From JAEYOM01 sp036260935 (GTDB taxonomy: Bacteria; Bacillota; Clostridia; Acetivibrionales; DTU013): 64,000 nucleotides of DNA. The first letter of the stretch is position 1, and each line of letters starts with the position of its first letter. The stretch is taken from assembly GCA_036260935.1 (NCBI GenBank), contig DATALQ010000051.1, positions 1 through 64,000 on the forward strand. Direction: 5' to 3'. The notes below the pieces were generated by a model. The model saw nothing but the letters and a program-made list of their open reading frames with translations. It did not search any database and had not been told where the DNA came from. Shown here in pieces: positions 31,745 to 40,626 of this stretch. A program made the position numbers and the translations under genes.

Positions 31745-33826
31745 ATGAAAAGAACAGATTACTGCGGCGCGTTCAGGGAAAAAGACATAGGCCGGTCCGT
31801 AACCGCAATGGGCTGGGTTCAGACCAAACGTGACATGGGCGGCGTTATCTTTATAGACCTGCGCGACCGCGAAGGCATCCTGCAGGTAGTTTTCAATGCG
31901 CAGAACCTCTCTTCGGAAGATTTTGAGGAGGCGGAGCGTCTCAGGAATGAAACAGTTATTTCCGTAATCGGGGAAATCCGCCTGCGCGACGACGAAACCC
32001 GCAATCCGAAGCTTGAAACTGGAACAGTAGAGCTGGCCGCGCATAAGATAAGCATAATATCCGAGGCGGACCCGATCCCCTTTTCAATAGAAGAAGGCGG
32101 CAAAGTCCGCGAGGACCTGCGCCTGAAGTACCGTTATCTCGATATACGGCGGCCTGAATTGCTAAACAGGCTGCGTTACCGCCATCTGGTCTCCCGTATC
32201 GTTCATGAGTATCTGGACGGCGAAGGCTTTATCGAAGTTGAGACGCCTGTCCTCACCAAGAGTACGCCTGAGGGAGCACGGGATTACCTTGTACCCAGCC
32301 GCGTGCATCAGGGAGCCTTTTACGCTTTGCCACAATCTCCCCAGATTTTCAAACAGCTATTGATGGTGGGCGGGATCGATAAATATTACCAGTTTGCGCG
32401 CTGCTTCCGCGATGAAGACCTGCGTGCGGACCGTCAGCCCGAATTCACACAGGTGGATATGGAGATGTCCTTCGTCGATCAGGACGACATATTGGAGCAC
32501 CTGGAAAAGCTTTTCAAATATATATTCAAAACGATCAAAGGAATAGATTTCACCGAACCCTTCCCGCGTCTGACCTGGCAGGAAGCCATGGACCGGTATG
32601 GCAGCGACAAGCCGGATCTGCGTTTTGACCTGCCGATCGTCGATCTTACCGGTATAATGCGACAGTGCAGTTTCTCCGTTTTCCGCGATACGGTTGACCG
32701 CGGAGGAACGGTCCGCGCCATCAACGTAAAGGGTCGTGCGGACTTTACACGCGGCGCTATTGAAGAACTCACGCAGAAGGCTGTTTCCTTCGGAGCAAAG
32801 GGTATGGCCTGGATCGCGATCAGGGAGGACGGAGAGCTTTATTCGGTACTGACAAAATACTTCACCGAAGCCGAAATGGAACAGCTGCTCCGTGCTGTTG
32901 ACGGCAAGCCCGGCGATTTCATACTGTTCTGCGCCGACAAGTTCAATACCGTATGCCGCACCCTGGGCGGTCTGAGGCTGTATCTCGCCGATATGCTGGA
33001 GCTTCGTAAAAAGGATGATTACAGATTCCTGCTCGTTACCGACTTCCCCGAGTTCGAATACTCGGAAGAGGAAAAACGTTACATCGCCACTCACCATCCC
33101 TTCACGATGCCCTACCCCGAAGATATACAATACATGACGAGCGATCCTGCAAAAGTGCGTTCGCAGGCTTATGACGTGGTGCTGAACGGTATAGAGCTCG
33201 GCAGCGGCAGCATTAGGATACACAGAAAGGATATACAGCAGAAAATGTTCGAAGCGCTGGGGTTCACTCAGGAAGAGACCAGAAAGCGCTTCGGCTTCAT
33301 GATCGACGCGTTCAGATACGGGACTCCGCCGCACGGAGGCTTCGCCTTCGGACTGGACCGCCTGGTAATGCTGATGACGGACGCCGAATCTCTGCGCGAT
33401 ATAATCGCCTTCCCGAAAATAAAGGACGCTTCCTGCCCAATGACCGATGCTCCCGGTATGGTAGATCCCGCCCAGCTCGAATTACTGGGCCTGAATATGG
33501 TGCAGAACGAAGCCGGTTCGGTAAAGACGCAGGGGCGTAAACCGGTACCCACGATTAACGTGGATAATGTAGCACTTCTTTCAAAGCTATACCTTACCGA
33601 CGAGGAAAAAGTGTCCATGGAACGTGAAATGCAGGATATAATCGCTTTTGCAAACCAACTGGATCAGATAGATACCTCCGGAATCCCGGTAACAGCCCAC
33701 ATTATGCCGATCGAAAATGTCTTCCGCAAGGATGTCCCAATGACCTCGTTCAAACGGGAACAGCTGCTTGAAAATACGCCGGAGAAGCAGGACGGATACA
33801 TTTTCGTACCGCAGGTGATCGAATAG
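31745..33826 (+). CDS. aspS: Aspartyl-tRNA synthetase fused to GatC
   Basis: The protein has 693 residues, about 95 longer than a bacterial AspRS. Residues 1-600 are AspRS: an anticodon-binding OB fold (VTAMGWVQTKRDMGG), the class II motif 2 (FRDEDLRADRQPEFTQVDMEMSF), the bacterial GAD insertion, and motif 3 (GFAFGLDRLVML). Residues 602-693 are a complete GatC, the small subunit of the Asp/Glu-tRNA amidotransferase (LSKLYLTDEEKVSMEREMQDIIAF, RKDVPMTSF). No stop or frameshift separates them. gatA and gatB follow at once, and an Asn-type T-box precedes. Together this indicates a non-discriminating AspRS that makes Asp-tRNA(Asn) for transamidation. The fusion would tether synthetase and amidotransferase. 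Confidence 0.95.
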   Translation: MKRTDYCGAFREKDIGRSVTAMGWVQTKRDMGGVIFIDLRDREGILQVVFNAQNLSSEDFEEAERLRNETVISVIGEIRLRDDETRNPKLETGTVELAAHKISIISEADPIPFSIEEGGKVREDLRLKYRYLDIRRPELLNRLRYRHLVSRIVHEYLDGEGFIEVETPVLTKSTPEGARDYLVPSRVHQGAFYALPQSPQIFKQLLMVGGIDKYYQFARCFRDEDLRADRQPEFTQVDMEMSFVDQDDILEHLEKLFKYIFKTIKGIDFTEPFPRLTWQEAMDRYGSDKPDLRFDLPIVDLTGIMRQCSFSVFRDTVDRGGTVRAINVKGRADFTRGAIEELTQKAVSFGAKGMAWIAIREDGELYSVLTKYFTEAEMEQLLRAVDGKPGDFILFCADKFNTVCRTLGGLRLYLADMLELRKKDDYRFLLVTDFPEFEYSEEEKRYIATHHPFTMPYPEDIQYMTSDPAKVRSQAYDVVLNGIELGSGSIRIHRKDIQQKMFEALGFTQEETRKRFGFMIDAFRYGTPPHGGFAFGLDRLVMLMTDAESLRDIIAFPKIKDASCPMTDAPGMVDPAQLELLGLNMVQNEAGSVKTQGRKPVPTINVDNVALLSKLYLTDEEKVSMEREMQDIIAFANQLDQIDTSGIPVTAHIMPIENVFRKDVPMTSFKREQLLENTPEKQDGYIFVPQVIE

Positions 33827-33843
33827 AAAAGGAGGAAACAAAA

Positions 33844-35319
33844 ATGTCCGAAAAAATAACCGGGTTGACGGTCTCGCAATTGTCCCGTCTGCTGCAAAAA
33901 AAATCTCTTTCCTCCGCTGAGGTCGTGGATTCATATTTGGAGCAGATAGAAGCTTGCGATCCCGAAATACAGGCCTATATAACCATTACGGCTGAGACGG
34001 CCCGTAAACAGGCCGCACGGGTCGACAGGCTGCGTGCCGAAGGGCTCGAATTACCTCCTCTCGCCGGGATTCCGGCTGGAATCAAGGACAACATATGCAC
34101 AAGGGGGATAAATACAACCTGTGCTTCAAAAATGCTTGAGAACTTCGTGCCTCCCTATGACGCCTCAGTAATGGAGAAGCTTGAGGCAAACCACGTTGTT
34201 GTAATGGGCAAGCTGAATATGGACGAATTCGCAATGGGCTCGACCACAGAGAATTCCCATTTCAAAAAGACCAGAAACCCCAGGAATCCCGCCTGTGTTC
34301 CGGGCGGCAGCTCAGGAGGCTCGGCCGCCGCGGTAGCAGCTGATGAGGCCGCCTTTGCGCTCGGCTCCGATACGGGTGGTTCCATCCGCCAGCCTGCTTC
34401 GTTCTGCGGTGTGGTCGGAATGAAACCAACGTACGGCACTGTTTCCAGATACGGGCTGATAGCCTTTGCCTCTTCCCTGGATCAGATAGGTCCGCTGACA
34501 AAGGATGTCCGCGATTCGGCGCTCGTACTCGGCGCCATCACGGGACAGGACCACCGCGATTCAACCTCGGTGCCCCACCCTGTCAATGACTTCACCTCCG
34601 AAATCGAAAAAGGTGTGGAGGGCTTCCGTATAGCGCTGCCTAAGGAATATTTCTCGGAGGGGATATCCCCCGATATCAAAAATGCCGTTCTGAACGCTGC
34701 CATGCAGTATGAAAAGCTCGGAGCGCAGGTGGACGAGGTCTCCCTGCCCAGCCTCCGGTACGCTCTGCCGGCCTACTATGTCATTTCCAGCGCGGAAGCG
34801 TCATCCAACCTTGCCCGTTTCGACGGTGTAAAGTACGGGTACCGTGCCGAAGGCTACGAAGATATCGACGAGCTTTACAGGATGACCCGAAGCGAGGGCT
34901 TCGGAAAGGAAGTGAAACGCCGCATCATGCTGGGGAGCTTTGTGCTCAGTGCAGGCTATTACGACGCATACTACAAAAAGGCGCTTCAGGTTCGTACATT
35001 GATCGTGAATGACCTGAATGCAGTCTTTGACAAATATGATTTCATACTTTCACCTGTATCCCCCACCACGGCTTACAAGCTGGGAGAAAAAACCGGGAAC
35101 CCGCTGGAGATGTATCTTGGGGATATATTTACGGTCCCGATAAATATCGCAGGAGTTCCTTCGCTGTCAATCCCGTGCGGAGAAAGCACGGAAGGTTTGC
35201 CGATAGGCATGCAGTTGGTCGGCAAGGCTTTTGACGAGGCGACTCTGTACCGCGCAGCCTACGCGTTTGAGCAGAGCATGAAGGAATGTACGGCGTCTGA
35301 GAAGGGAGGAAGATCATAA
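33844..35319 (+). CDS. gatA: Aspartyl/glutamyl-tRNA amidotransferase subunit A
   Basis: The protein has 491 residues, normal for GatA. The amidase signature domain contains the catalytic triad Lys81 (IPAGIKDN), cis-Ser156 (GGSSGGSAAA) and Ser180 (DTGGSIRQPA), two positions shifted from the characterised S. aureus enzyme. It hydrolyses glutamine and passes ammonia to GatB. AAAGGAGG precedes the ATG, 17 bases after the aspS-gatC stop. Its stop codon overlaps the gatB start by one base (TAATG). Confidence 0.97.
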   Translation: MSEKITGLTVSQLSRLLQKKSLSSAEVVDSYLEQIEACDPEIQAYITITAETARKQAARVDRLRAEGLELPPLAGIPAGIKDNICTRGINTTCASKMLENFVPPYDASVMEKLEANHVVVMGKLNMDEFAMGSTTENSHFKKTRNPRNPACVPGGSSGGSAAAVAADEAAFALGSDTGGSIRQPASFCGVVGMKPTYGTVSRYGLIAFASSLDQIGPLTKDVRDSALVLGAITGQDHRDSTSVPHPVNDFTSEIEKGVEGFRIALPKEYFSEGISPDIKNAVLNAAMQYEKLGAQVDEVSLPSLRYALPAYYVISSAEASSNLARFDGVKYGYRAEGYEDIDELYRMTRSEGFGKEVKRRIMLGSFVLSAGYYDAYYKKALQVRTLIVNDLNAVFDKYDFILSPVSPTTAYKLGEKTGNPLEMYLGDIFTVPINIAGVPSLSIPCGESTEGLPIGMQLVGKAFDEATLYRAAYAFEQSMKECTASEKGGRS

Positions 35320-36752
35320 TGGCATCAACTATCAACAATTACGAAATGGTAATAGGCCTGGAAGTACATGTAGAGCTGAAAACCGCTACAAAGATTTTTT
35401 GCAGCTGCCCCACCACCTTCGGAGCGGAGCCGAATACGCAGTGCTGCCCGGTTTGTATGGGAATGCCAGGCACCCTCCCCGTACTTAACGAACAGGTGGT
35501 GAATTACGCCGTTATTGCGGGTCTGGCTACGAATTGCCAGATTGCTCACTTTTCCAAGGAAGACCGCAAAAATTACTTTTATCCCGACCTGCCGAAAGCG
35601 TACCAGATATCGCAGTATGATCTTCCGCTTTGCCAGAACGGCTATATTGACATAGAAGCCGGGAACGACACTAAGAAGCACATCGGTATCACGCGCATCC
35701 ATATAGAGGAGGACGCGGGCAAGTTGGTACATTCGGACGGAAAGGGCACCTTCATCGATTGCAACCGCTGCGGCGTTCCTTTGATCGAGATAGTCTCCGA
35801 GCCGGATATCCGCTCGGCGGAGGAGGCCGGGGCATACCTGCGGAAACTGCGCGCCATAATACTTTATACAGGTATATCGGACTGCAAAATGAATGAAGGC
35901 TCCATGCGCTGCGACGTAAACCTTTCAGTTCGCAAAAAGGGTGAAAAGGCCTTTGGAACCCGCACTGAAATGAAAAACCTCAATAGCTTCCAATTCATCA
36001 CGAAAGCAATAGAGTATGAATTCCAGCGCCAGGTGGAAGCTGTGGAGTCAGGCGAGGCAATTGTGCAGGAAACTCGACGCTTTGACCAGAATACGGGCAA
36101 GACATATTCGATGCGCCGCAAGGAAGACGCTAACGACTACCGCTATTTTCCCGACCCGGACCTTGCCCCGATCCGTATTTCCGCCGAAATGCTGCAGGGT
36201 CTGAAAGCAAGGATCCCTGTGCTTCCCGACCAACGCAAGCGCGAATATGTCGAACGCTTCGGGCTGACCTCGTACGCGTCGGAGCAGATCACAAGCCAGA
36301 AGGAGATAGCCGATTATTTTGAAGCAGTTGTGCGGAAAACCGACTATCCAGCCCTGGCTGCGAGCCTGATACAGACTGAAGTAATGCGCCTGCTCCCACA
36401 GGACGCGGTCGATATACCCATTTCTACAGACAATTTTGCAAGGCTTGCGCAGCTGGCGGGAGAAGACAGGATCAACAGCAGCACGTGTAAAAAGGTCCTG
36501 AACATGCTTTGGGAAAAAGACCAGGATCCTGTCGAACTGGTACAAAAGGAAGGGCTCGGGCAGATCAACGACAAAGAGGCGCTCCGGGAGTATGCCGTAC
36601 AGGTTGTAACTGAACAGCCCAAGCTTGTTTCCGATTTTAAAAAGGGTAAAACAGCCGTTCTGCAGGCGATGGTCGGACAGGTGATGAAAAAGACCTCCGG
36701 CAAGGGAAATCCCGTAATTATACAGGAGCTCCTGACGGAGTTGATACAGTAA
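35319..36752 (+). CDS. gatB: Aspartyl/glutamyl-tRNA amidotransferase subunit B
   Basis: The protein has 477 residues, full length. It starts with the family signature YEMVIGLEVHVEL, has the zinc-site cysteines (FCSCPTTF and CCPVCMGMPG) and the KPAYQISQ-like loop (LPKAYQISQYDLP), and ends in the tRNA-binding YqeY-like helical domain (TSGKGNPVIIQELLTELI). It activates the side chain of Asp- or Glu-charged tRNA with ATP and amidates it. Last gene of the T-box operon; a terminator follows. Confidence 0.97.
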   Translation: MASTINNYEMVIGLEVHVELKTATKIFCSCPTTFGAEPNTQCCPVCMGMPGTLPVLNEQVVNYAVIAGLATNCQIAHFSKEDRKNYFYPDLPKAYQISQYDLPLCQNGYIDIEAGNDTKKHIGITRIHIEEDAGKLVHSDGKGTFIDCNRCGVPLIEIVSEPDIRSAEEAGAYLRKLRAIILYTGISDCKMNEGSMRCDVNLSVRKKGEKAFGTRTEMKNLNSFQFITKAIEYEFQRQVEAVESGEAIVQETRRFDQNTGKTYSMRRKEDANDYRYFPDPDLAPIRISAEMLQGLKARIPVLPDQRKREYVERFGLTSYASEQITSQKEIADYFEAVVRKTDYPALAASLIQTEVMRLLPQDAVDIPISTDNFARLAQLAGEDRINSSTCKKVLNMLWEKDQDPVELVQKEGLGQINDKEALREYAVQVVTEQPKLVSDFKKGKTAVLQAMVGQVMKKTSGKGNPVIIQELLTELIQ

Positions 36753-36761
36753 GCGAGTGTG

Positions 36762-36797
36762 AAAAAGCGGCCTTCTGAAAACCGGAGGCCGCTTTTT
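36762..36797 (+). terminator. Terminator of the gatB operon
   Basis: AAAAAGCGGCCT pairs with AGGCCGCTTTTT around a 12-base loop. Confidence 0.95.
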
Positions 36798-37171
36798 CGC
36801 AAAAGGCTGTATTCTGATCGGCATAGTTACCATCCTCATATCCGAGGGGTTTAAAGACTCTTATCACTTCTATTCTGCCTGTTTTAACAACTAGAATACA
36901 CTCATGATCACTAAGCCGTCTGCGGTGTTATCCGCATACTGTGCGGTCCATATTCCGGTTCTGGAAACATACAATCTCCAGTGAGTCCTGGCTATGGAAG
37001 ATGCTCAGTCAACGCGCCCGATAACCTTACATCGCCGGAATAGGCATTATGTACCATTATTTTTGAGCATTTGTCTCCATTTTATTATTCCACAGCTGTT
37101 ATATAATTGTAATTGACAAGAACATATCCACTATCCAGTTACAGGTATTCCCGGTCAAAAAGAGGTTTTTT
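36798..37171. other. Intergenic region without recognisable gene
   Basis: These 374 bases contain no ORF I can support and no riboswitch class I recognise. There is a possible TATAAT-like promoter element near 37099 for the next gene and a few short palindromes around 36933-36960. It may be decayed coding DNA. Confidence 0.5.
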
Positions 37172-38242
37172 ATGAGAATGAATCTTAATTTCAGAAAAAA
37201 CAGAAGTGGTCAGATCATGGTGATGGTCGCCTTGCTGATGGTCATCCTACTGAGCTTCGCGGCTTTGACAACGGACGTGGGAGCATTGACGGCAGCAAAA
37301 TCCGACCTGCAGAACGCAGCAGATGCAGCCGCACTTGCGGGCGCACAGGAGTTGCCTGACAACCCGGCACAGGCCAGGGTTGTCGCGCAAAATTATGCCG
37401 TCACCAATGGTAAATCCGGTGACACAGCCACTGTTGACATAGGCTCTGATAATAAATCCATTACAGTCTCGATCAGCCGTACCGAATCCCCATTTTTGGG
37501 CAGGATACTCGGTGCAGAGTCAAGGACTGTTACTGCTGACGCCACTGCAACGATAGGTGTGGCCGGCAGCGTACCATGGATAGTTCCTTTTGTCATCCCA
37601 AAACCCGCCGAATTCAGATATGACAAGGTATATGTAATGCGCATGTATGGCGGCGGGGATTTCCTGGATTATCCCGTTACGCGAACAAATACAACAGGTT
37701 ACCCAAGCGGCTATACCTACCCCAGCGATTACAGGAATGACTCGGTATACAGGAGCTATCCCATATCCAGCCCATACCCGTACCAGTTTGACTATATGAA
37801 CGTTTACATAGAGAGGAACACAAACTTCTACAACTACATCAACTGGCTCGAAAACGGCTATCACAAGACGTTTACCATAAACCAGAACATGTACTACTAT
37901 GCACCTTCCAGCGGAGGCAGAGAATCTGTCGACGCCTTTGCAAGGAGGATCTCAAGAGACCCCAACACCGACTACACGAGGGCAAAGCTCGGCGACGGCC
38001 GCGTAATGCTTATCCCCGTAGTTGAATCCATGCTCAGGCGCTCAACTCGTACAGACGGCAGCGTACCGCTAAAAATCGTCGGTTTTGTCGGTTTCTTTAT
38101 CGAGGAAGTGCATAAAAACAGCTACGGACAAACCTTCTGGTTCGAAGGCAGATTTCTGGAGAATCTCAATATCGGCTCAGGAGAAGTCACCTTCGATACA
38201 AGTGCCGACTTCGGGCTGCGCGTACAGAAGCTGACTGAGTAA
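37172..38242 (+). CDS. TadG-like pilus-assembly/secretion protein with one membrane anchor
   Basis: The protein has 356 residues. After a basic start, SGQIMVMVALLMVILLSFAALTTDVG gives a single membrane helix of the TadE/TadG type, followed directly by the heptad-like AAKSDLQNAADAAALAGAQEL that marks the putative Flp pilus-assembly TadE/G-like family. The outer domain (residues 75-356) is Tyr- and Asn-rich with no recognised enzyme motif. The rest of the Tad machinery (tadA ATPase, tadB/C, flp) is not nearby. It has its own terminator. Its role is surface or pilus-related by family only. Confidence 0.8.
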   Translation: MRMNLNFRKNRSGQIMVMVALLMVILLSFAALTTDVGALTAAKSDLQNAADAAALAGAQELPDNPAQARVVAQNYAVTNGKSGDTATVDIGSDNKSITVSISRTESPFLGRILGAESRTVTADATATIGVAGSVPWIVPFVIPKPAEFRYDKVYVMRMYGGGDFLDYPVTRTNTTGYPSGYTYPSDYRNDSVYRSYPISSPYPYQFDYMNVYIERNTNFYNYINWLENGYHKTFTINQNMYYYAPSSGGRESVDAFARRISRDPNTDYTRAKLGDGRVMLIPVVESMLRRSTRTDGSVPLKIVGFVGFFIEEVHKNSYGQTFWFEGRFLENLNIGSGEVTFDTSADFGLRVQKLTE

Positions 38243-38257
38243 AACGAAGTAAAACAC

Positions 38258-38290
38258 ATGGACGGTTCAGAAAAGAACCGTCCATTCTTT
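38258..38290. terminator. Terminator between tadG-like gene and GH42 gene
   Basis: ATGGACGGTTC / GAACCGTCCAT with loop AGAAAA, followed by TCTTT. It can serve both converging genes. Confidence 0.85.
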
Positions 38291-38309
38291 GCTATCTGTG
38301 TTTCAGTTA

Positions 38310-40382
38310 CTATTCCGCCTTCCGCTTCAAAATTACCGTTTCATAAGGCTTAAGCGTAATCAGCCCCGACAGGCTCTTACCGGATAGAAGCTCCATGGCC
38401 TGTTTTACCCCGATATCCACCGAATTCGGTTCCTCTGAGAAATTCATCAGAAATACGTATTCGTTTTCACCGTCGGTTCTCATCTGTGCCGTTACGCCGG
38501 TCGGCAGCTCGGTATCGAGAACGCGTTTTATGCTCATTTGTTTTATAAGCGAGGAGTAAAAGTCCTGCAGGAAGCTCTCGTCAAACCTGGAAGCCATGTA
38601 ATACGCTCTGCCCTTGCCGAACGGGTTGACGGTCAGCGCGGGTCTGCCCGCATAAAAGTCTTCCTTGTAGGTGCCCAGTATCTGTGCCGTTTCGGTATGT
38701 ATCAGTTCACAGAAATCCACGGCCTTATAGTCTCCCTGGAGGCACGGAAAGTCCCCTTCCATTATCCTTACAGCATTGCTATCTCCTTCATAAAGGCTGT
38801 CTATCTCCTCTGCCCATATGCCCGTCACCTTGCGCAGCGGGCCCGGGAAGCCGCCCAGGAAAGCGAGGTCGTTTTCGTCTGCGTAGCCCGTTGCGTAAGT
38901 CGTAACAAAGGTTCCTCCGTTCTTTACGAAGGCTTCGATCCTCTCCCCTACGCCGGGTCTGACCATGTACAGCATCGGCGCCACTACCAGCTTGTATCCT
39001 GAAAGGTCGCAATCCATGTTTATTATATCCGCGGGAACTCCCTTGTTCCAGAATGCCCTGTAATGGTTTTTGCAAGTTCGCTCGTAATTTCTTCTGTCCC
39101 GTGAAAAGCCCTGCGCGTCTTCCAAAGCCCACCTGTTTTCCCAATCGAAGATCACCGCAACCTCGGGATGCACCGTAGTTCCTATTATGTCGTCGAGCTT
39201 TTTCAACGCCCCGCCTACAGCCGCGACGTCGCCGAATACGCGCGTATGCTCATGTCCGCAATGGTCTACGACCGCTCCATGCAGCTTTTCCGAAGCGCCC
39301 CGGCTTTTTCTCCACTGAAAATACTGTACCGTGTCCGAACCGTGTGCTACCGCCTGAAGTGACGAGAGTACGTGCATACCCGGTCTTTTGAGCTTGTTGA
39401 CATGCATCCAGTTGACAAGGCTTGGAGTGCTTTCCATCAGCATGAACGGCTTTCCGCCTTTAAGCGAACGGTTGAGATCATGCAAAAAGGATACGTCGGA
39501 ACCAGACTCCCAGGTTTTCTGACGATCGTTGTGCCAATCCGGGTAGTTGTCCCAGGATACTACATCCAGCTTCTCTGCGAGCTTCCAATAATTGAGGCCC
39601 GGATAAGTGCCCATTAAATTCGTCGTTATCGGGATATCGGGCGTCAGTTCCTTCAGAGGCTTGATTTCGTTCATGAAAAAATCTACAGTCTGGTCGGTCA
39701 CAAAACGTTTCCAGTCCAGATTATGCCCATGGATGAGATTCTCTCCGTGAGGCGCGGGCGATTCTATCTGGGACCAATCGGTGAAGCGATGGCTCCAGAA
39801 GCCGGTCCACCATGCATGGTTCAGCTCGATCAAATCATTGTGGTATTTCTTGCGGAGCCAGTCTCTGAAGGCCTCCTGGCACAGCTCGCAATGGCATTCC
39901 CCGCCATATTCGTTCGAAATATGCCAAAGCAGCAAGGCCGGATGATCCTTGTATCTTTCTGCGAGCTTGCGGTTGATTATTGCAGCTTTCTCGCGGTAAA
40001 CCGGCGATGTAAAGCAGTGGTTATGCCGCTGACCGTGCAGATTCCTCCGCCTGTCGGCCTGCACCCTCAATACCTCGGGGTATTTCTGCGACAGCCATGC
40101 CGGCCTGGCTCCGGTCGGCGTTGCAAGGATGGCATAAGCGTTATTGGCGGCCAGTTTGTCCATAATGGTATCGAGCCAGCCGAATTCGAATCTGCCCTCC
40201 TCCGGTTCGAGGCTTGACCACGAAAAAATACCCAAAGTCATTTCATTGCAATTAGCGAGCTTCATCAGCCGCATATCCTCATCCCATATTTCCGGAGTTT
40301 CGATCCACTGATCGGGGTTATAGTCCCCTCCGTGTAAAAAAGCACTGCATTTCTTATTGATTGGGCCGTACTTGTCCGCCAT
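38310..40382 (-). CDS. Beta-galactosidase, glycoside hydrolase family 42
   Basis: The protein has 690 residues, standard for GH42. Retaining catalytic pair: acid/base Glu158 (WHISNEYGG) and nucleophile Glu317 (FMLMESTPS). The zinc cluster Cys123, Cys163, Cys165 and Cys168 is complete (ECHCELCQ). The N-terminal GGDYNPDQW opening is typical, and the trimerisation and C-terminal beta domains are present. No signal peptide, so it acts inside the cell on imported beta-galactosides or arabino-galactans. It is a single-gene transcript. A likely downstream partner of the sugar ABC transporter at 22.7-26.0 kb. Confidence 0.96.
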   Translation of the reverse strand: MADKYGPINKKCSAFLHGGDYNPDQWIETPEIWDEDMRLMKLANCNEMTLGIFSWSSLEPEEGRFEFGWLDTIMDKLAANNAYAILATPTGARPAWLSQKYPEVLRVQADRRRNLHGQRHNHCFTSPVYREKAAIINRKLAERYKDHPALLLWHISNEYGGECHCELCQEAFRDWLRKKYHNDLIELNHAWWTGFWSHRFTDWSQIESPAPHGENLIHGHNLDWKRFVTDQTVDFFMNEIKPLKELTPDIPITTNLMGTYPGLNYWKLAEKLDVVSWDNYPDWHNDRQKTWESGSDVSFLHDLNRSLKGGKPFMLMESTPSLVNWMHVNKLKRPGMHVLSSLQAVAHGSDTVQYFQWRKSRGASEKLHGAVVDHCGHEHTRVFGDVAAVGGALKKLDDIIGTTVHPEVAVIFDWENRWALEDAQGFSRDRRNYERTCKNHYRAFWNKGVPADIINMDCDLSGYKLVVAPMLYMVRPGVGERIEAFVKNGGTFVTTYATGYADENDLAFLGGFPGPLRKVTGIWAEEIDSLYEGDSNAVRIMEGDFPCLQGDYKAVDFCELIHTETAQILGTYKEDFYAGRPALTVNPFGKGRAYYMASRFDESFLQDFYSSLIKQMSIKRVLDTELPTGVTAQMRTDGENEYVFLMNFSEEPNSVDIGVKQAMELLSGKSLSGLITLKPYETVILKRKAE

Positions 40383-40549
40383 TTTTCTGCCTCCCTTTCG
40401 GATTGTTCATTTAACATTATTCGGCTACTTTCATATTATCTCTATTACTTGGCAAATAGGAAAAAACAGTATTGCTTCTGCGATATATTTTACCACAATT
40501 ATTTAAACCAAAAAATTGTCATTTTTAGTGTTTCTTATTGTTAATTAAC

Positions 40550-40593
40550 ACTATTTACAGGTAACTGATTCCGTGGTAAAGTGTTTTTTTATT
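40550..40593 (+). terminator. Hairpin with T-run in the kimA-like leader
   Basis: AACAC and TTTAC pair with GTAAA and GTGTT around a 16-base loop, followed by seven T. It stands 35 bases before the start codon and could attenuate the transporter gene. The c-di-AMP (ydaO) riboswitch that precedes kimA in Bacillus was not recognised in 40383-40626. Confidence 0.5.
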
Positions 40594-40626
40594 AGACATT
40601 AGTGAAATAATATTAAAGGTGAGTCT

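Noticed and set aside
36798..37171. Possible riboswitch or small RNA upstream of the tadG-like gene
   Set aside because: No recognised class and no convincing long-range pairing with a terminator; recorded as an unassigned intergenic region.
40383..40626. c-di-AMP (ydaO) riboswitch before the kimA-like gene
   Set aside because: Looked for because of the Bacillus precedent; the conserved ydaO core was not found in this 244-base region.
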